Part shown: positions 42,719 to 50,051 of the stretch, piece after piece
Layout of the letters: each line of letters starts with the position of its first letter
Position numbering within the stretch: the stretch's first letter is position 1
DNA from: SB11 sp965249955
GTDB taxonomy: Bacteria; Bacteroidota; Bacteroidia; UBA8524
NCBI GenBank assembly: GCA_965249955.1
Contig: OZ252261.1
Span: 1,426,001-1,490,000 of the forward strand
Direction of reading: 5' to 3'
DNA length: 64,000 nt
Notes under the pieces: generated by a model
Told to the model about the DNA's origin: nothing
Database searches by the model: none
What the model saw: the letters and a program-made list of their open reading frames with translations, nothing else
Program-made: the position numbers and the translations under genes

Positions 42719-44989
42719 TTACTTTATTTGTTTCACATTTGCTGCCCCTGAAGTGCTGCTTTTAACAACAGGGCTACCCTTATACTTTATGTTGCTTGCA
42801 CCACTGGCATCAGCGCTTAATTTTTGCTGTATAAAAACTTCTGCATTGCTTGCACCAGAACTTTCTACATCACAATTATCTATTAACAAATCGTATGCTG
42901 ATAATCGCGCAGCACCACTAATATCAATACCAACATCCAAGGCTCGTCCGTTTAGCCTCGCCCCCGCACTTCCATTTAACTCTACATCCAGTTGTGTTAC
43001 ATTTATATCTCCTTCAACTATTGATGCTCCACTAGCCTCAATTTTTAGTTTGGGATTATTTATACCTGACAGGTACACTTTTGCGGCACCGTTGGCCTCT
43101 AAATACTCCAAATTGGGGGTTTTAATGGTTATTACTAGGTTTCCCCCATTATAATCATCAAAAATATCAAACAGGCCATCTTCAACATCAACCACAAGCT
43201 TGTCTCCTGTTTTAAAAATATCTACCCTGTTTCTCATTTGGTCTGATCCACTTACATAAATTTCATAGTCGGCCCCTTGTTCAATATTCACCTCGGCAGG
43301 TATATTTATTTCTATATCAGTAAAATCACTTTCGTTATAATACCTTGTATTTTTAAGCTCTCTTGAGCTTCCTTTTAAACTTTTGCAGTCTAAGCAACGC
43401 AAACCGTTTTCGCCCATTTCCCATACCATACCATAACGGTGAGGGTCGGTAACTCTGCGTTTTAAACCACGTTGCATTATCTCAGTAACCCCCTGCTCAA
43501 ACTTCACTACTTTACCGTGTGGCACCCATAAGCGATAGGTAATTTGCTGGTTACGAAAAGGTACATCTTCACCAATATAAAAATGCGTGGTTAGCGTAAG
43601 TAAACTATCATTAAGCACTGCACCTAGCGGTATACGCTCAGCATATACTTGCGCCATATAATCATCGCGCCCGTTTGCTGTACGTATTATTTCAAGCTCC
43701 CAAATACTATCGTTACTACTTTGCACTTCAAACTTAGCCATGCACCACAACGAATCGTTTTTAATGGCCATTGATGATGTTTTAACATAATCAAAATCCA
43801 TACGTAAAAAATTGAAATTGGCTGAACGATAGCTGTGTGTTTGACTTGCATCGTAATTACCGAATATTGAGTGGTATAGCGGGTTGAATGCGGTAACTGT
43901 AAGAGTATCTCCAACGGGTAAATATCTATTGGTTTTTATACTCTCTTTTTGTGAAAAAGACGAGCCAAAACTAATACCCATGGTTACCAAAGCAAAAAAG
44001 GCTATTACACTTAAAACGCCCAAGCTAATACCTACCCCTTTGTTTAATATTTTTTTGCTGGGATTAAATAGGTTTATTGCTGCTGATATTAAACCAATAA
44101 CAAGGGTAAGCAATAATGCCGCGCCTGCGGTTACTGTTATCCAAAACTCGGCACTGCTTTCAAAAGCAAGAGACAATAAAGGCAAAGTACCATCAACACT
44201 AAGTTTTATCAGTATTCCTGCCAGTGTTATTAGTAGTAGTAGTCCTGTTATTAGAAAAAAAACTCCTATAATTTTTGATAGCACTTTGGCGGCGCCCAAT
44301 AGTATATCACGCGCAATGCCTCCTACTTTATAAACACCGCGTACAAAGGGGTCTTTTTTATCTTTGCCAAAATTATTCAGGTTTTCTTTTACGCGCTCGT
44401 ACTCTTCTTTTACCGTTTTTTCAATAGTATCAACATTTACAGGCTCACCCTTCATTTGTAACCTATCGGTAGGGGTTTTGGCTTCGGGTATTATCACCCA
44501 TAAAATCAAATAGAACACAAAGCCTGTACCCATTACAAAAAACAAGAACAAAAATATTAACCTAATCCATAAAGGCTCAATACTAAAGTAATGCCCTGCA
44601 CCAGCACACACACCACCCATTATACTGTTTTCAGTATCGCGCATAAAACGCTTGTGGGTTGTAGTATTTGGCGGTACATCGTAGTTGGCTTTTTTCTCTT
44701 TGGGCTCTTCGGTTTCATCCTCTTCGGTATCAATACCAAAATCAGCAGGCTTGCCCATTATGCCTATTATTTCGTCAATATCAGCAGCAGTAATAGCCGC
44801 TTTTGTTTTTAGTTTTTCTTGCAGCATTTCGGCAATGCGGCTTTCTATATCGTCTATTATCTCTAATCTACTTTCTTCGTTGGCAAAGTGCTGGTTTAGC
44901 AACTCAAGGTATTTTTGCAGGTGCTCAAAAGCCTCTTCTTCTACCTGAAATACAAGGCCTTTTAGGTTTATACTTATTATTTTGTTCAT
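42719..44989 (-). CDS. PspC-domain membrane protein with DUF2807 beta-domain
   Basis: A 756-residue protein in three parts: an N-terminal PspC-associated and coiled region (EEAFEHLQKYLELLNQHFANEE), a PspC domain (residues about 110-180: NSIMGGVCAGAGHYFSIEPLWIRLIF with membrane helix), several further membrane helices (about 220-350), and a periplasmic C-terminal half ending in a DUF2807 'head GIN' domain, where LEANGAAKVYLSGINN and VELNGSAGARLNGRALDV repeat. PspC relates to membrane stress. The PadR regulator lies 32 bases upstream in the same operon. Confidence 0.88.
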   Translation of the reverse strand: MNKIISINLKGLVFQVEEEAFEHLQKYLELLNQHFANEESRLEIIDDIESRIAEMLQEKLKTKAAITAADIDEIIGIMGKPADFGIDTEEDETEEPKEKKANYDVPPNTTTHKRFMRDTENSIMGGVCAGAGHYFSIEPLWIRLIFLFLFFVMGTGFVFYLILWVIIPEAKTPTDRLQMKGEPVNVDTIEKTVKEEYERVKENLNNFGKDKKDPFVRGVYKVGGIARDILLGAAKVLSKIIGVFFLITGLLLLITLAGILIKLSVDGTLPLLSLAFESSAEFWITVTAGAALLLTLVIGLISAAINLFNPSKKILNKGVGISLGVLSVIAFFALVTMGISFGSSFSQKESIKTNRYLPVGDTLTVTAFNPLYHSIFGNYDASQTHSYRSANFNFLRMDFDYVKTSSMAIKNDSLWCMAKFEVQSSNDSIWELEIIRTANGRDDYMAQVYAERIPLGAVLNDSLLTLTTHFYIGEDVPFRNQQITYRLWVPHGKVVKFEQGVTEIMQRGLKRRVTDPHRYGMVWEMGENGLRCLDCKSLKGSSRELKNTRYYNESDFTDIEINIPAEVNIEQGADYEIYVSGSDQMRNRVDIFKTGDKLVVDVEDGLFDIFDDYNGGNLVITIKTPNLEYLEANGAAKVYLSGINNPKLKIEASGASIVEGDINVTQLDVELNGSAGARLNGRALDVGIDISGAARLSAYDLLIDNCDVESSGASNAEVFIQQKLSADASGASNIKYKGSPVVKSSTSGAANVKQIK

Positions 44990-45021
44990 TTGTTTACGTG
45001 GTTAGCTGTTGTTGGTTTGGG

Positions 45022-45360
45022 TTAGTTAGTTTGCGGGTTACCTATGGCTACCTGCACGGCTTGGTTAAGATCTTTCCATGTTTTATCCAGTCCCGTTAAA
45101 AAATCTTGTCCTTTTTCAGTAATTGAATAGTATTTACGGGGTGGCCCTTGCTGACTTTCTACCCATCGGTAACTAAGTATTTCAGCATTTTTCAATCGGG
45201 TAAGCAAGGGGTATAATGTTCCTTCTACCACAATCAGCTTTGCTTCTTTTAGCTGTGTTAAAATATCCGAAGCATATATTTCTCCACGTGCTATTACTGC
45301 TATTATGCAGTATTCTAGCACTCCTTTGCGCATTTGAGCTTGTATATTATCTAAATTCAC
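45022..45360 (-). CDS. PadR-family transcriptional regulator
   Basis: A 112-residue PadR protein: QMRKGVLEYCIIAVIARGEIYASDILTQLKEA is the winged helix start, VVEGTLYPLLTRLKNAEIL the recognition helix, and GPPRKYYSITEKGQDFL the wing, all as in the family. Short C-terminal dimer helix. It is directly upstream of the PspC/DUF2807 gene on the same strand, the usual pairing in Bacteroidota, and probably represses its own operon. Confidence 0.92.
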   Translation of the reverse strand: MNLDNIQAQMRKGVLEYCIIAVIARGEIYASDILTQLKEAKLIVVEGTLYPLLTRLKNAEILSYRWVESQQGPPRKYYSITEKGQDFLTGLDKTWKDLNQAVQVAIGNPQTN

Positions 45361-45506
45361 ACTACAAAGGAACGTAAAATTATAATACTATGCAATACAT
45401 AGTACCTGTTTTAAGATAGTATTCTATAAAAATTGTCTTTTATCGGATAAATGACTGTTGCTGAAAAAAGCTTCTGAGTTCTGATAGACGGGTTGGAAAT
45501 CCCCTT

Positions 45507-45539
45507 CCTGCACCTCCCAAAGGGAGTATATTGGTAAGC
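45507..45539. repeat. CCTGCACCTCCC repeat, copy A
   Basis: CCTGCACCTCCCAAAGGGAG followed by TATATTGGTAAGC. The core CTCCC/GGGAG folds as a small hairpin. The same string, differing at a few bases, recurs at 60440-60473. Confidence 0.65.
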
Positions 45540-45563
45540 ACTTTGGCTAATCAAACGGTTTGT

Positions 45564-45678
45564 TTAACTCACCCCAGATTTATTATTTGGCTAAATTGAC
45601 GATATGCGCCCCTCTCTATATATGGAGAGGGGAAATATTGTGTAACGGCAGAAGTTATTATTTTTTGGAGTGAGTTAA
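45564..45678. repeat. Element E2: TTAACTCACCCC hairpin element (115 bp)
   Basis: Left terminus TTAACTCACCCC (45564-45575), right terminus GGAGTGAGTTAA (45667-45678, one mismatch), central hairpin CCCCTCTC/GAGAGGGG (45609-45632) centred on the midpoint. It lies in the 443-base gap upstream of padR; the remainder of that gap has the copy-A repeat and no gene. Confidence 0.78.
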
Positions 45679-45803
45679 GACGTTTAATTTCCCCATCAAA
45701 GAGGGGGCTGGTTGGTGCTGCTCAAATATTGAAGCAGCTTATTGTACTATAACAGGGAGAGATAATTGCCCTTGGGAAAACAAGTTGGAGCTTAAAACTC
45801 TAT

Positions 45804-46208
45804 TTAAAATAAAGCAATATTGTTTAGAGATAGGAGCGTAATACAAACCCCAAGTCCAAGGAAATATAAATACCCAATTATATTAAGAAATCGATTATTG
45901 ATGTGCTTCATAAAGTAAATATCCAAACAGCGTAGAACATTAAACTTTATTAGTATGACGTGACAGGTTAAATAGAAAATCACAAAACAAGCAAGGGCTA
46001 TTAAAACAAACACACCCTTGTTTTTAGGAAAATCTAATTCAAAAAACCTTAAGTAAAGCCCCATTAATACAAAACCAAATGGAGCAGAAGACATGGCAAT
46101 TGCTCTTCCTTCTGGGTCCCCCGCTTCTGTTTTTATATTTAGTAAGTATGGGTAGTAAAAATATCCACCAACAAAAAATATTACGATTTTCTTTAGTAGT
46201 TGAAGCAT
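45804..46208 (-). CDS. Small membrane protein, unknown function
   Basis: A 134-residue protein with about four membrane helices (IVIFFVGGYFYYPYLL, APFGFVLMGLYLRFF, FVLIALACFVIFYLTCHVI, IIGYLYFLGLGVCITLL). No family recognised. It is A+T-richer than the neighbouring glycosyltransferase gene and stands alone, with repeats on the one side and the glycosyltransferase on the other. Confidence 0.5.
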   Translation of the reverse strand: MLQLLKKIVIFFVGGYFYYPYLLNIKTEAGDPEGRAIAMSSAPFGFVLMGLYLRFFELDFPKNKGVFVLIALACFVIFYLTCHVILIKFNVLRCLDIYFMKHINNRFLNIIGYLYFLGLGVCITLLSLNNIALF

Positions 46209-46384
46209 TTTTAAGTTGGCATTTAACTAATACAAACATATTGCTTTGTCAGTTAATGGCTGCAGTACTATAGCGTCTAAATTGTGCGGCTGGTTTTATG
46301 AGGTAGCTCGAAGCATGAGTGTGTTTGTTCAACGCGTCTCACCTTTCGAGAGCCTCAAGATGGGTAACGCATCTTATAGAAAAA

Positions 46385-48346
46385 TCAAACCCCAAAATTT
46401 CGCCACCCCTTCACCACAATGTTTAAATCGTGGCCAACGGTATAATCTTTGGCGTAAAAGAAATTCATCTTTTCTGAAGTAATAAAATTGGGATTGCTGC
46501 TATGCAAGGCGTTTAGAGGAGATAATAATCCTCTTTTTATGGTAGGCAGGCTATTAATATTTTCGGCAGGGGCATAACCTACCAGCGATAGTTTGCCAAT
46601 AATAACATTTAGCAGACCCACAAATGCACGGGCAGGCTTTTTCATAAACCAACCCAATAGTGGAAATAAGGCTATTACTACCAGTGCGGCTATACTATCG
46701 AAAACGCGTTTGTTGGCAGCGAGGGCAGGATCGGAAATGTTTAGTTTTATATCAACGGTATACAACTCGCCATTGGTGTTTTTGCTGTTACTGCCAATAA
46801 TATAAAAGCTACTTCGGGGTACAATTTTAAAATTCACCTGCTCGTTATCCATGCGGCTCATCCAGCCCATAATGGTTTCGGCAGGTATATCGCGGGCACA
46901 AAATATCACTTCGGTAACATCAAACACCTCGCAAATTTCTTTCAGGTGGTTCATGTTGCCCAAGTAGCGGCTGCCGTCTTTAAAAGGCCCGTTTACTGAT
47001 ACAAAACCCTTAAAGGTATGCGGAGCATCGGTTTGTTTTAAAAGACCGTATACACGCAGGGCTTCTTCTTCTTCTCCCGCTATAATGGTATTAAAGGCAA
47101 ACTGCTGCCCATAATTAAGGTTGCGAAATTTGATAAAGTGAAGCACCAAACGCCAAACACACAAGAATACTGCACCCCACAGGGCATCTAGTATTATTAG
47201 TGCTCGCGAAAAGCGAAGGTAATCGGGTAAAAAGGCGTACACTACGCTTATCATTATTGTGCCCCAAAAAAGACCTTGCAGCACATTTTTAAGGGTGTGT
47301 TTACGGTTATATCCCCCGCTAACGTATATACCCAGTAAAAACAATAACACATACAATGTGCCGTTGAGCCATAGGTATACTTGGGGATACTCGCCGCCCA
47401 ATACATAGCGGTGGTTATTTTCCCAATATTCTTTGGCGTAGTAGTGGCCTGCAAAAAGCACCACTGCATCAACTATGGCGTATTTACTGCGTTGCCAAAA
47501 TCGCCAACACAAGGCCAATGCTGCTCTAAACCATATTGCTACATTTATAAACAGGCTAAACAATTGTGCATTGCCGCCTTTGTAGTGTTTTTGGGCGAAT
47601 ATTACCATTGCCCTGTAAAACACAAACACATAGTTTACACTGGTTTTTTTAGTGCTTTCGCCCTTGTAGTGTATTATGGTGGTATCGGCAAAGTAGTAGT
47701 TTTTATAGCCTGCTTGGGTAATGCGGTAGCTAAGGTCAATATCCTCGCCGTACATAAAAAAGGTTTCATCAAGCAAACCAATTTTGTCCAGTGTTTCTTT
47801 GCGAACAAGCATAAAAGCACCCGCTAATACATCTACCTCGTTGGTTTCGTGCTCGCTAAGGTATTTTAAATGGTAACGCCCGAATACTTTCGATTTTGGG
47901 AATAGTTTAGAAAGTCCGCACATTTTGTAAAATGCAACGGCAGGTGTTGGCAAACCTCGTTTCGATTCAGGTAAAAATTTACCCTTACCGTCTATCATGC
48001 GCACGCCCAAACCACCTGCATCGGGATGGGCATCCATAAAGGCAACTACTTTCTCAAAGGTGCTTTCTTCAACCACTGTATCGGGATTGAGCAGTAAAAC
48101 GTAATCGCCTTTGCTTCCTAAAATTGCTTGATTATTGGCGGCTGAAAAGCCTACATTTTTTTTATTGGCGATTAGTTTCACATCAGGAAACTTTTCGCGA
48201 ACCATTTCCACGCTTCCGTCTACCGAGTCGTTATCAACCACAAATATTTCGGTGGGCACTTTTTGGGCAGCCTTTTGCGCACTAAGCAAGGCCTGCTCTA
48301 AAAAAGCCTTTACGTTATAGTTGACTATGATAACGGATAACTTCAC
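46385..48346 (-). CDS. Glycosyltransferase 2 fused to degenerate sugar-phosphate transferase
   Basis: A 653-residue protein. Residues about 1-240 are an active-looking GT2 enzyme: SVIIVNYNVKAFLEQAL, VVDNDSVDGSV, LLNPDTVVEESTF and EDIDLSYRITQAGYKNYYF. Several membrane helices follow (about 270-400). Residues about 410-520 resemble a CoA-binding-3/WcaJ N-terminal domain (FNTIIAGEEEEALRVYGLL). The rest has the start (KRVFDSIAALVVIALFPL) and end (GKLSLVGYAPAEN) of a bacterial sugar transferase but lacks its KFRSM and catalytic Asp/Arg core, so that part should be inactive. Confidence 0.85.
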   Translation of the reverse strand: MKLSVIIVNYNVKAFLEQALLSAQKAAQKVPTEIFVVDNDSVDGSVEMVREKFPDVKLIANKKNVGFSAANNQAILGSKGDYVLLLNPDTVVEESTFEKVVAFMDAHPDAGGLGVRMIDGKGKFLPESKRGLPTPAVAFYKMCGLSKLFPKSKVFGRYHLKYLSEHETNEVDVLAGAFMLVRKETLDKIGLLDETFFMYGEDIDLSYRITQAGYKNYYFADTTIIHYKGESTKKTSVNYVFVFYRAMVIFAQKHYKGGNAQLFSLFINVAIWFRAALALCWRFWQRSKYAIVDAVVLFAGHYYAKEYWENNHRYVLGGEYPQVYLWLNGTLYVLLFLLGIYVSGGYNRKHTLKNVLQGLFWGTIMISVVYAFLPDYLRFSRALIILDALWGAVFLCVWRLVLHFIKFRNLNYGQQFAFNTIIAGEEEEALRVYGLLKQTDAPHTFKGFVSVNGPFKDGSRYLGNMNHLKEICEVFDVTEVIFCARDIPAETIMGWMSRMDNEQVNFKIVPRSSFYIIGSNSKNTNGELYTVDIKLNISDPALAANKRVFDSIAALVVIALFPLLGWFMKKPARAFVGLLNVIIGKLSLVGYAPAENINSLPTIKRGLLSPLNALHSSNPNFITSEKMNFFYAKDYTVGHDLNIVVKGWRNFGV

Positions 48347-48358
48347 GCGGGAAAGATA

Positions 48359-48964
48359 CTAAATTTGGTAGGGTACACGATTAAGTATTGAACGACCAAG
48401 GGTAATCTCATCAGCGTACTCCAACTCGCCACCTACCGAAATACCTTTAGACAGTGTACTTATATTAACTCCCGTGCCTTTTAGTTTTTTGCTAAGATAA
48501 AACACGGTAGTATCTCCCTCAACGGTTGCATTTAACGCCATTACTATCTCTTTGACGTTGTTTTTGGCTATACGTTCGGGCAGGGTGTTCATATTTAAGT
48601 CATCAGGGCCAATACCATCGGCGGGGGCTATCATGCCGCCCAATACGTGGTATATGCCTGTGTATTGACTTGTGTTTTCAATGGCCAGTACATCGCGAAG
48701 GTCTTCTACTATGCACAGCATGGTATGGTCGCGACGCGGGTCGGCGCATATTTCGCAAATATCATTATCACTCACATTGCCGCATTCGTGGCAATATTTA
48801 ATATTTTCTTTTAGGGTAGATATTACTTCGCCCATTTCGCGCACTTCGTTATCGGGCTGTTTTAGCATAAACAACGCCATGCGCAGGGCAGTTTTTTTAC
48901 CTATGCCCGGAAATCTTGCAAACTGGTTCACCAACTGCTCAAGTGTTTGCGACGGAAATTGCAT
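48359..48964 (-). CDS. recR: Recombination mediator RecR
   Basis: RecFOR-pathway protein that loads RecA at gaps. I use the ATG at 48964 (MQFPSQTLEQLVNQFARFPG; 201 residues): the upstream TTG at 48973 lies inside the promoter box. N-terminal HhH (LARFPGIGKKTALRMALFML), C4 zinc finger (CHECGNVSDNDICEIC), Toprim domain (LCIVEDLRDVLAIENT, GIGPDDLNMNTL) and the C-terminal Walker-like GISVGGELEYADEITL. Full length. Confidence 0.95.
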   Translation of the reverse strand: MQFPSQTLEQLVNQFARFPGIGKKTALRMALFMLKQPDNEVREMGEVISTLKENIKYCHECGNVSDNDICEICADPRRDHTMLCIVEDLRDVLAIENTSQYTGIYHVLGGMIAPADGIGPDDLNMNTLPERIAKNNVKEIVMALNATVEGDTTVFYLSKKLKGTGVNISTLSKGISVGGELEYADEITLGRSILNRVPYQI

Positions 48965-48970
48965 AATGAG

Positions 48971-48978
48971 CAAAGGTA
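48971..48978 (-). promoter_or_regulatory. -7 box abutting the recR start
   Basis: TACCTTTG on the - strand; the ATG at 48964 begins seven bases after its last G. Confidence 0.5.
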
Positions 48979-49007
48979 GTTAATTGGTTTGTTTGTTTTA
49001 CGTTGCT

Positions 49008-49126
49008 TTAACTCACCCTACAGGGCTAGTCTTCGTGCCTAAGTCCATAGTCGTCCCTCTCTAATTGCAATTAGAGAGGGAAAAAGTTGGGTAGTTGTTG
49101 CTAACATTTACTTTAGGGTGAGTTAA
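49008..49126. repeat. Element E3 (119 bp)
   Basis: TTAACTCACCC (49008-49018) and GGGTGAGTTAA (49116-49126) at the ends. Central loop-free palindrome CCCTCTCTAATTG plus its exact complement (49055-49080), centred on the midpoint. Arms are nearly identical to those of E4. Confidence 0.85.
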
Positions 49127-49145
49127 AAATGTGTTTTGGTGTTAC

Positions 49146-49166
49146 GCCTATTACTCTGTAATAGGC
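49146..49166. repeat. Hairpin between E3 and E4
   Basis: GCCTATTAC, loop TCT, GTAATAGGC. A 9-bp perfect stem; there is no T run. Confidence 0.5.
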
Positions 49167-49175
49167 TGTTTCATT

Positions 49176-49292
49176 TTAACTCACCCTAGAGGGCTAGTCT
49201 TCGTACCTAAGTCCATAGTCGTCCCTCTCTAATTGCAATTAGAGAGGGAAAAGTTGGGTAATTGATGCCAATTTTTACTTTGGGGTGAGTAA
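49176..49292. repeat. Element E4 (117 bp)
   Basis: Left TTAACTCACCC (49176-49186), right end GGGGTGAGT then A run, one base missing from the terminus. Same 26-base palindrome as E3 and E5 (49223-49248). It is followed after 28 bases by the DUF559 gene. Confidence 0.82.
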
Positions 49293-49320
49293 AAAGAAAT
49301 AACACTTTTATTTTCACCCT

Positions 49321-49695
49321 ATGCAGAATCAAACAAAGTCTATAAAAGAACTTTGCCGAGATTTACGGAAACAAAGCACTCCTTCTGAAAAAATTGTTTG
49401 GGAATTGTTGCGCAACCGAAAGTATATGGGACTAAAATTTTTAAGACAATACCCTATTATATATGGAAATTATGACAGCCGTAAATTGTTTTTTATTGCT
49501 GATTTTTATTGTGCAGAGAAGAAATTGGTGGTAGAGTTGGATGGAGTTGCCCACGACTTCCAAAAGGACTATGATGAAAACCGAGATAAAATAATAGCAG
49601 AAAAAGGATTGAAAGTTATACGTTTTAAAAATGAAGAAGTTAAAAACACCAAAGAATTTTTAGAAAAAATGAAGGCTGCATTGGTTTCTTTTTAA
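49321..49695 (+). CDS. DUF559 (Vsr-fold) endonuclease-like protein
   Basis: A 124-residue DUF559 protein of the Vsr/PD-(D/E)XK nuclease fold. Seen: KELCRDLRKQSTPSEKIVWELLRNRKYMGLKFLRQYPI, then IADFYCAEKKLVVELDGVAHDF with the catalytic-type Asp and Glu, and YDENRDKIIAEKGLKVIRFKNEEV, all typical of the family. It is flanked by elements E4 and E5: a half-terminus TTTTCACCCT sits directly before its ATG, and its TAA stop is bases 2-4 of the E5 terminus TTAACTCACCC. The function of DUF559 proteins is not established. Confidence 0.85.
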   Translation: MQNQTKSIKELCRDLRKQSTPSEKIVWELLRNRKYMGLKFLRQYPIIYGNYDSRKLFFIADFYCAEKKLVVELDGVAHDFQKDYDENRDKIIAEKGLKVIRFKNEEVKNTKEFLEKMKAALVSF

Positions 49696-49810
49696 CTCAC
49701 CCTAGATTATAAGCAATTGAACCAAAGCCCACAGCCGTCCCTCTCTAATTGCAATTAGAGAGGGAAAAGTTTGGGTAATTGATGCTAACTTTTACTTTGG
49801 GGTGAGTTAA
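49692..49810. repeat. Element E5 (119 bp), overlapping the DUF559 stop codon
   Basis: TTAACTCACCC (49692-49702) to GGGTGAGTTAA (49800-49810), central 26-base palindrome at 49739-49764. The left arm differs from E3/E4, the right arm is nearly the same as E4. It may also terminate DUF559 transcription. Confidence 0.85.
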
Positions 49811-50035
49811 AAAAAATTTGCTCTTTTAATCAACAAAATATCACTTAAAAAACGCAAACACTTTAACTATTGTGTAAAATACTTTATATATTTTGCGCAG
49901 CTTAACTTACTCAGCAAAAAAAATTAATAGCCTGTGGCTGTTCTTTTTTTGTAAAAGAAACACCAATTAAGTATTTTGTAAATAGATATAGAGGGGTAAA
50001 CACTTTTACAATGTAAGTGTTTGTGTTAAAAAAGT

Positions 50036-50041
50036 AGGAGG
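50036..50041 (+). promoter_or_regulatory. AGGAGG ribosome-binding site of the PAS kinase
   Basis: A full Shine-Dalgarno AGGAGG, unusual in this phylum, ends ten bases before the TTG at 50052 and 19 before the ATG at 50061. The spacing supports the TTG start. Confidence 0.55.
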
Positions 50042-50051
50042 AACGATTGAT

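Noticed and set aside
48971..48973. TTG at 48973 as the recR start
   Set aside because: It lies inside the TACCTTTG promoter box, and the ATG at 48964 gives the usual RecR beginning.
49008..49810. CRISPR-like array
   Set aside because: Repeats are about 118 bp with symmetrical ends and unequal spacers, no cas genes nearby.
49008..49810. Insertion sequence with transposase
   Set aside because: No transposase or DDE motif is encoded; the only gene is a DUF559 nuclease, and no clear target duplication other than TTAA was seen.
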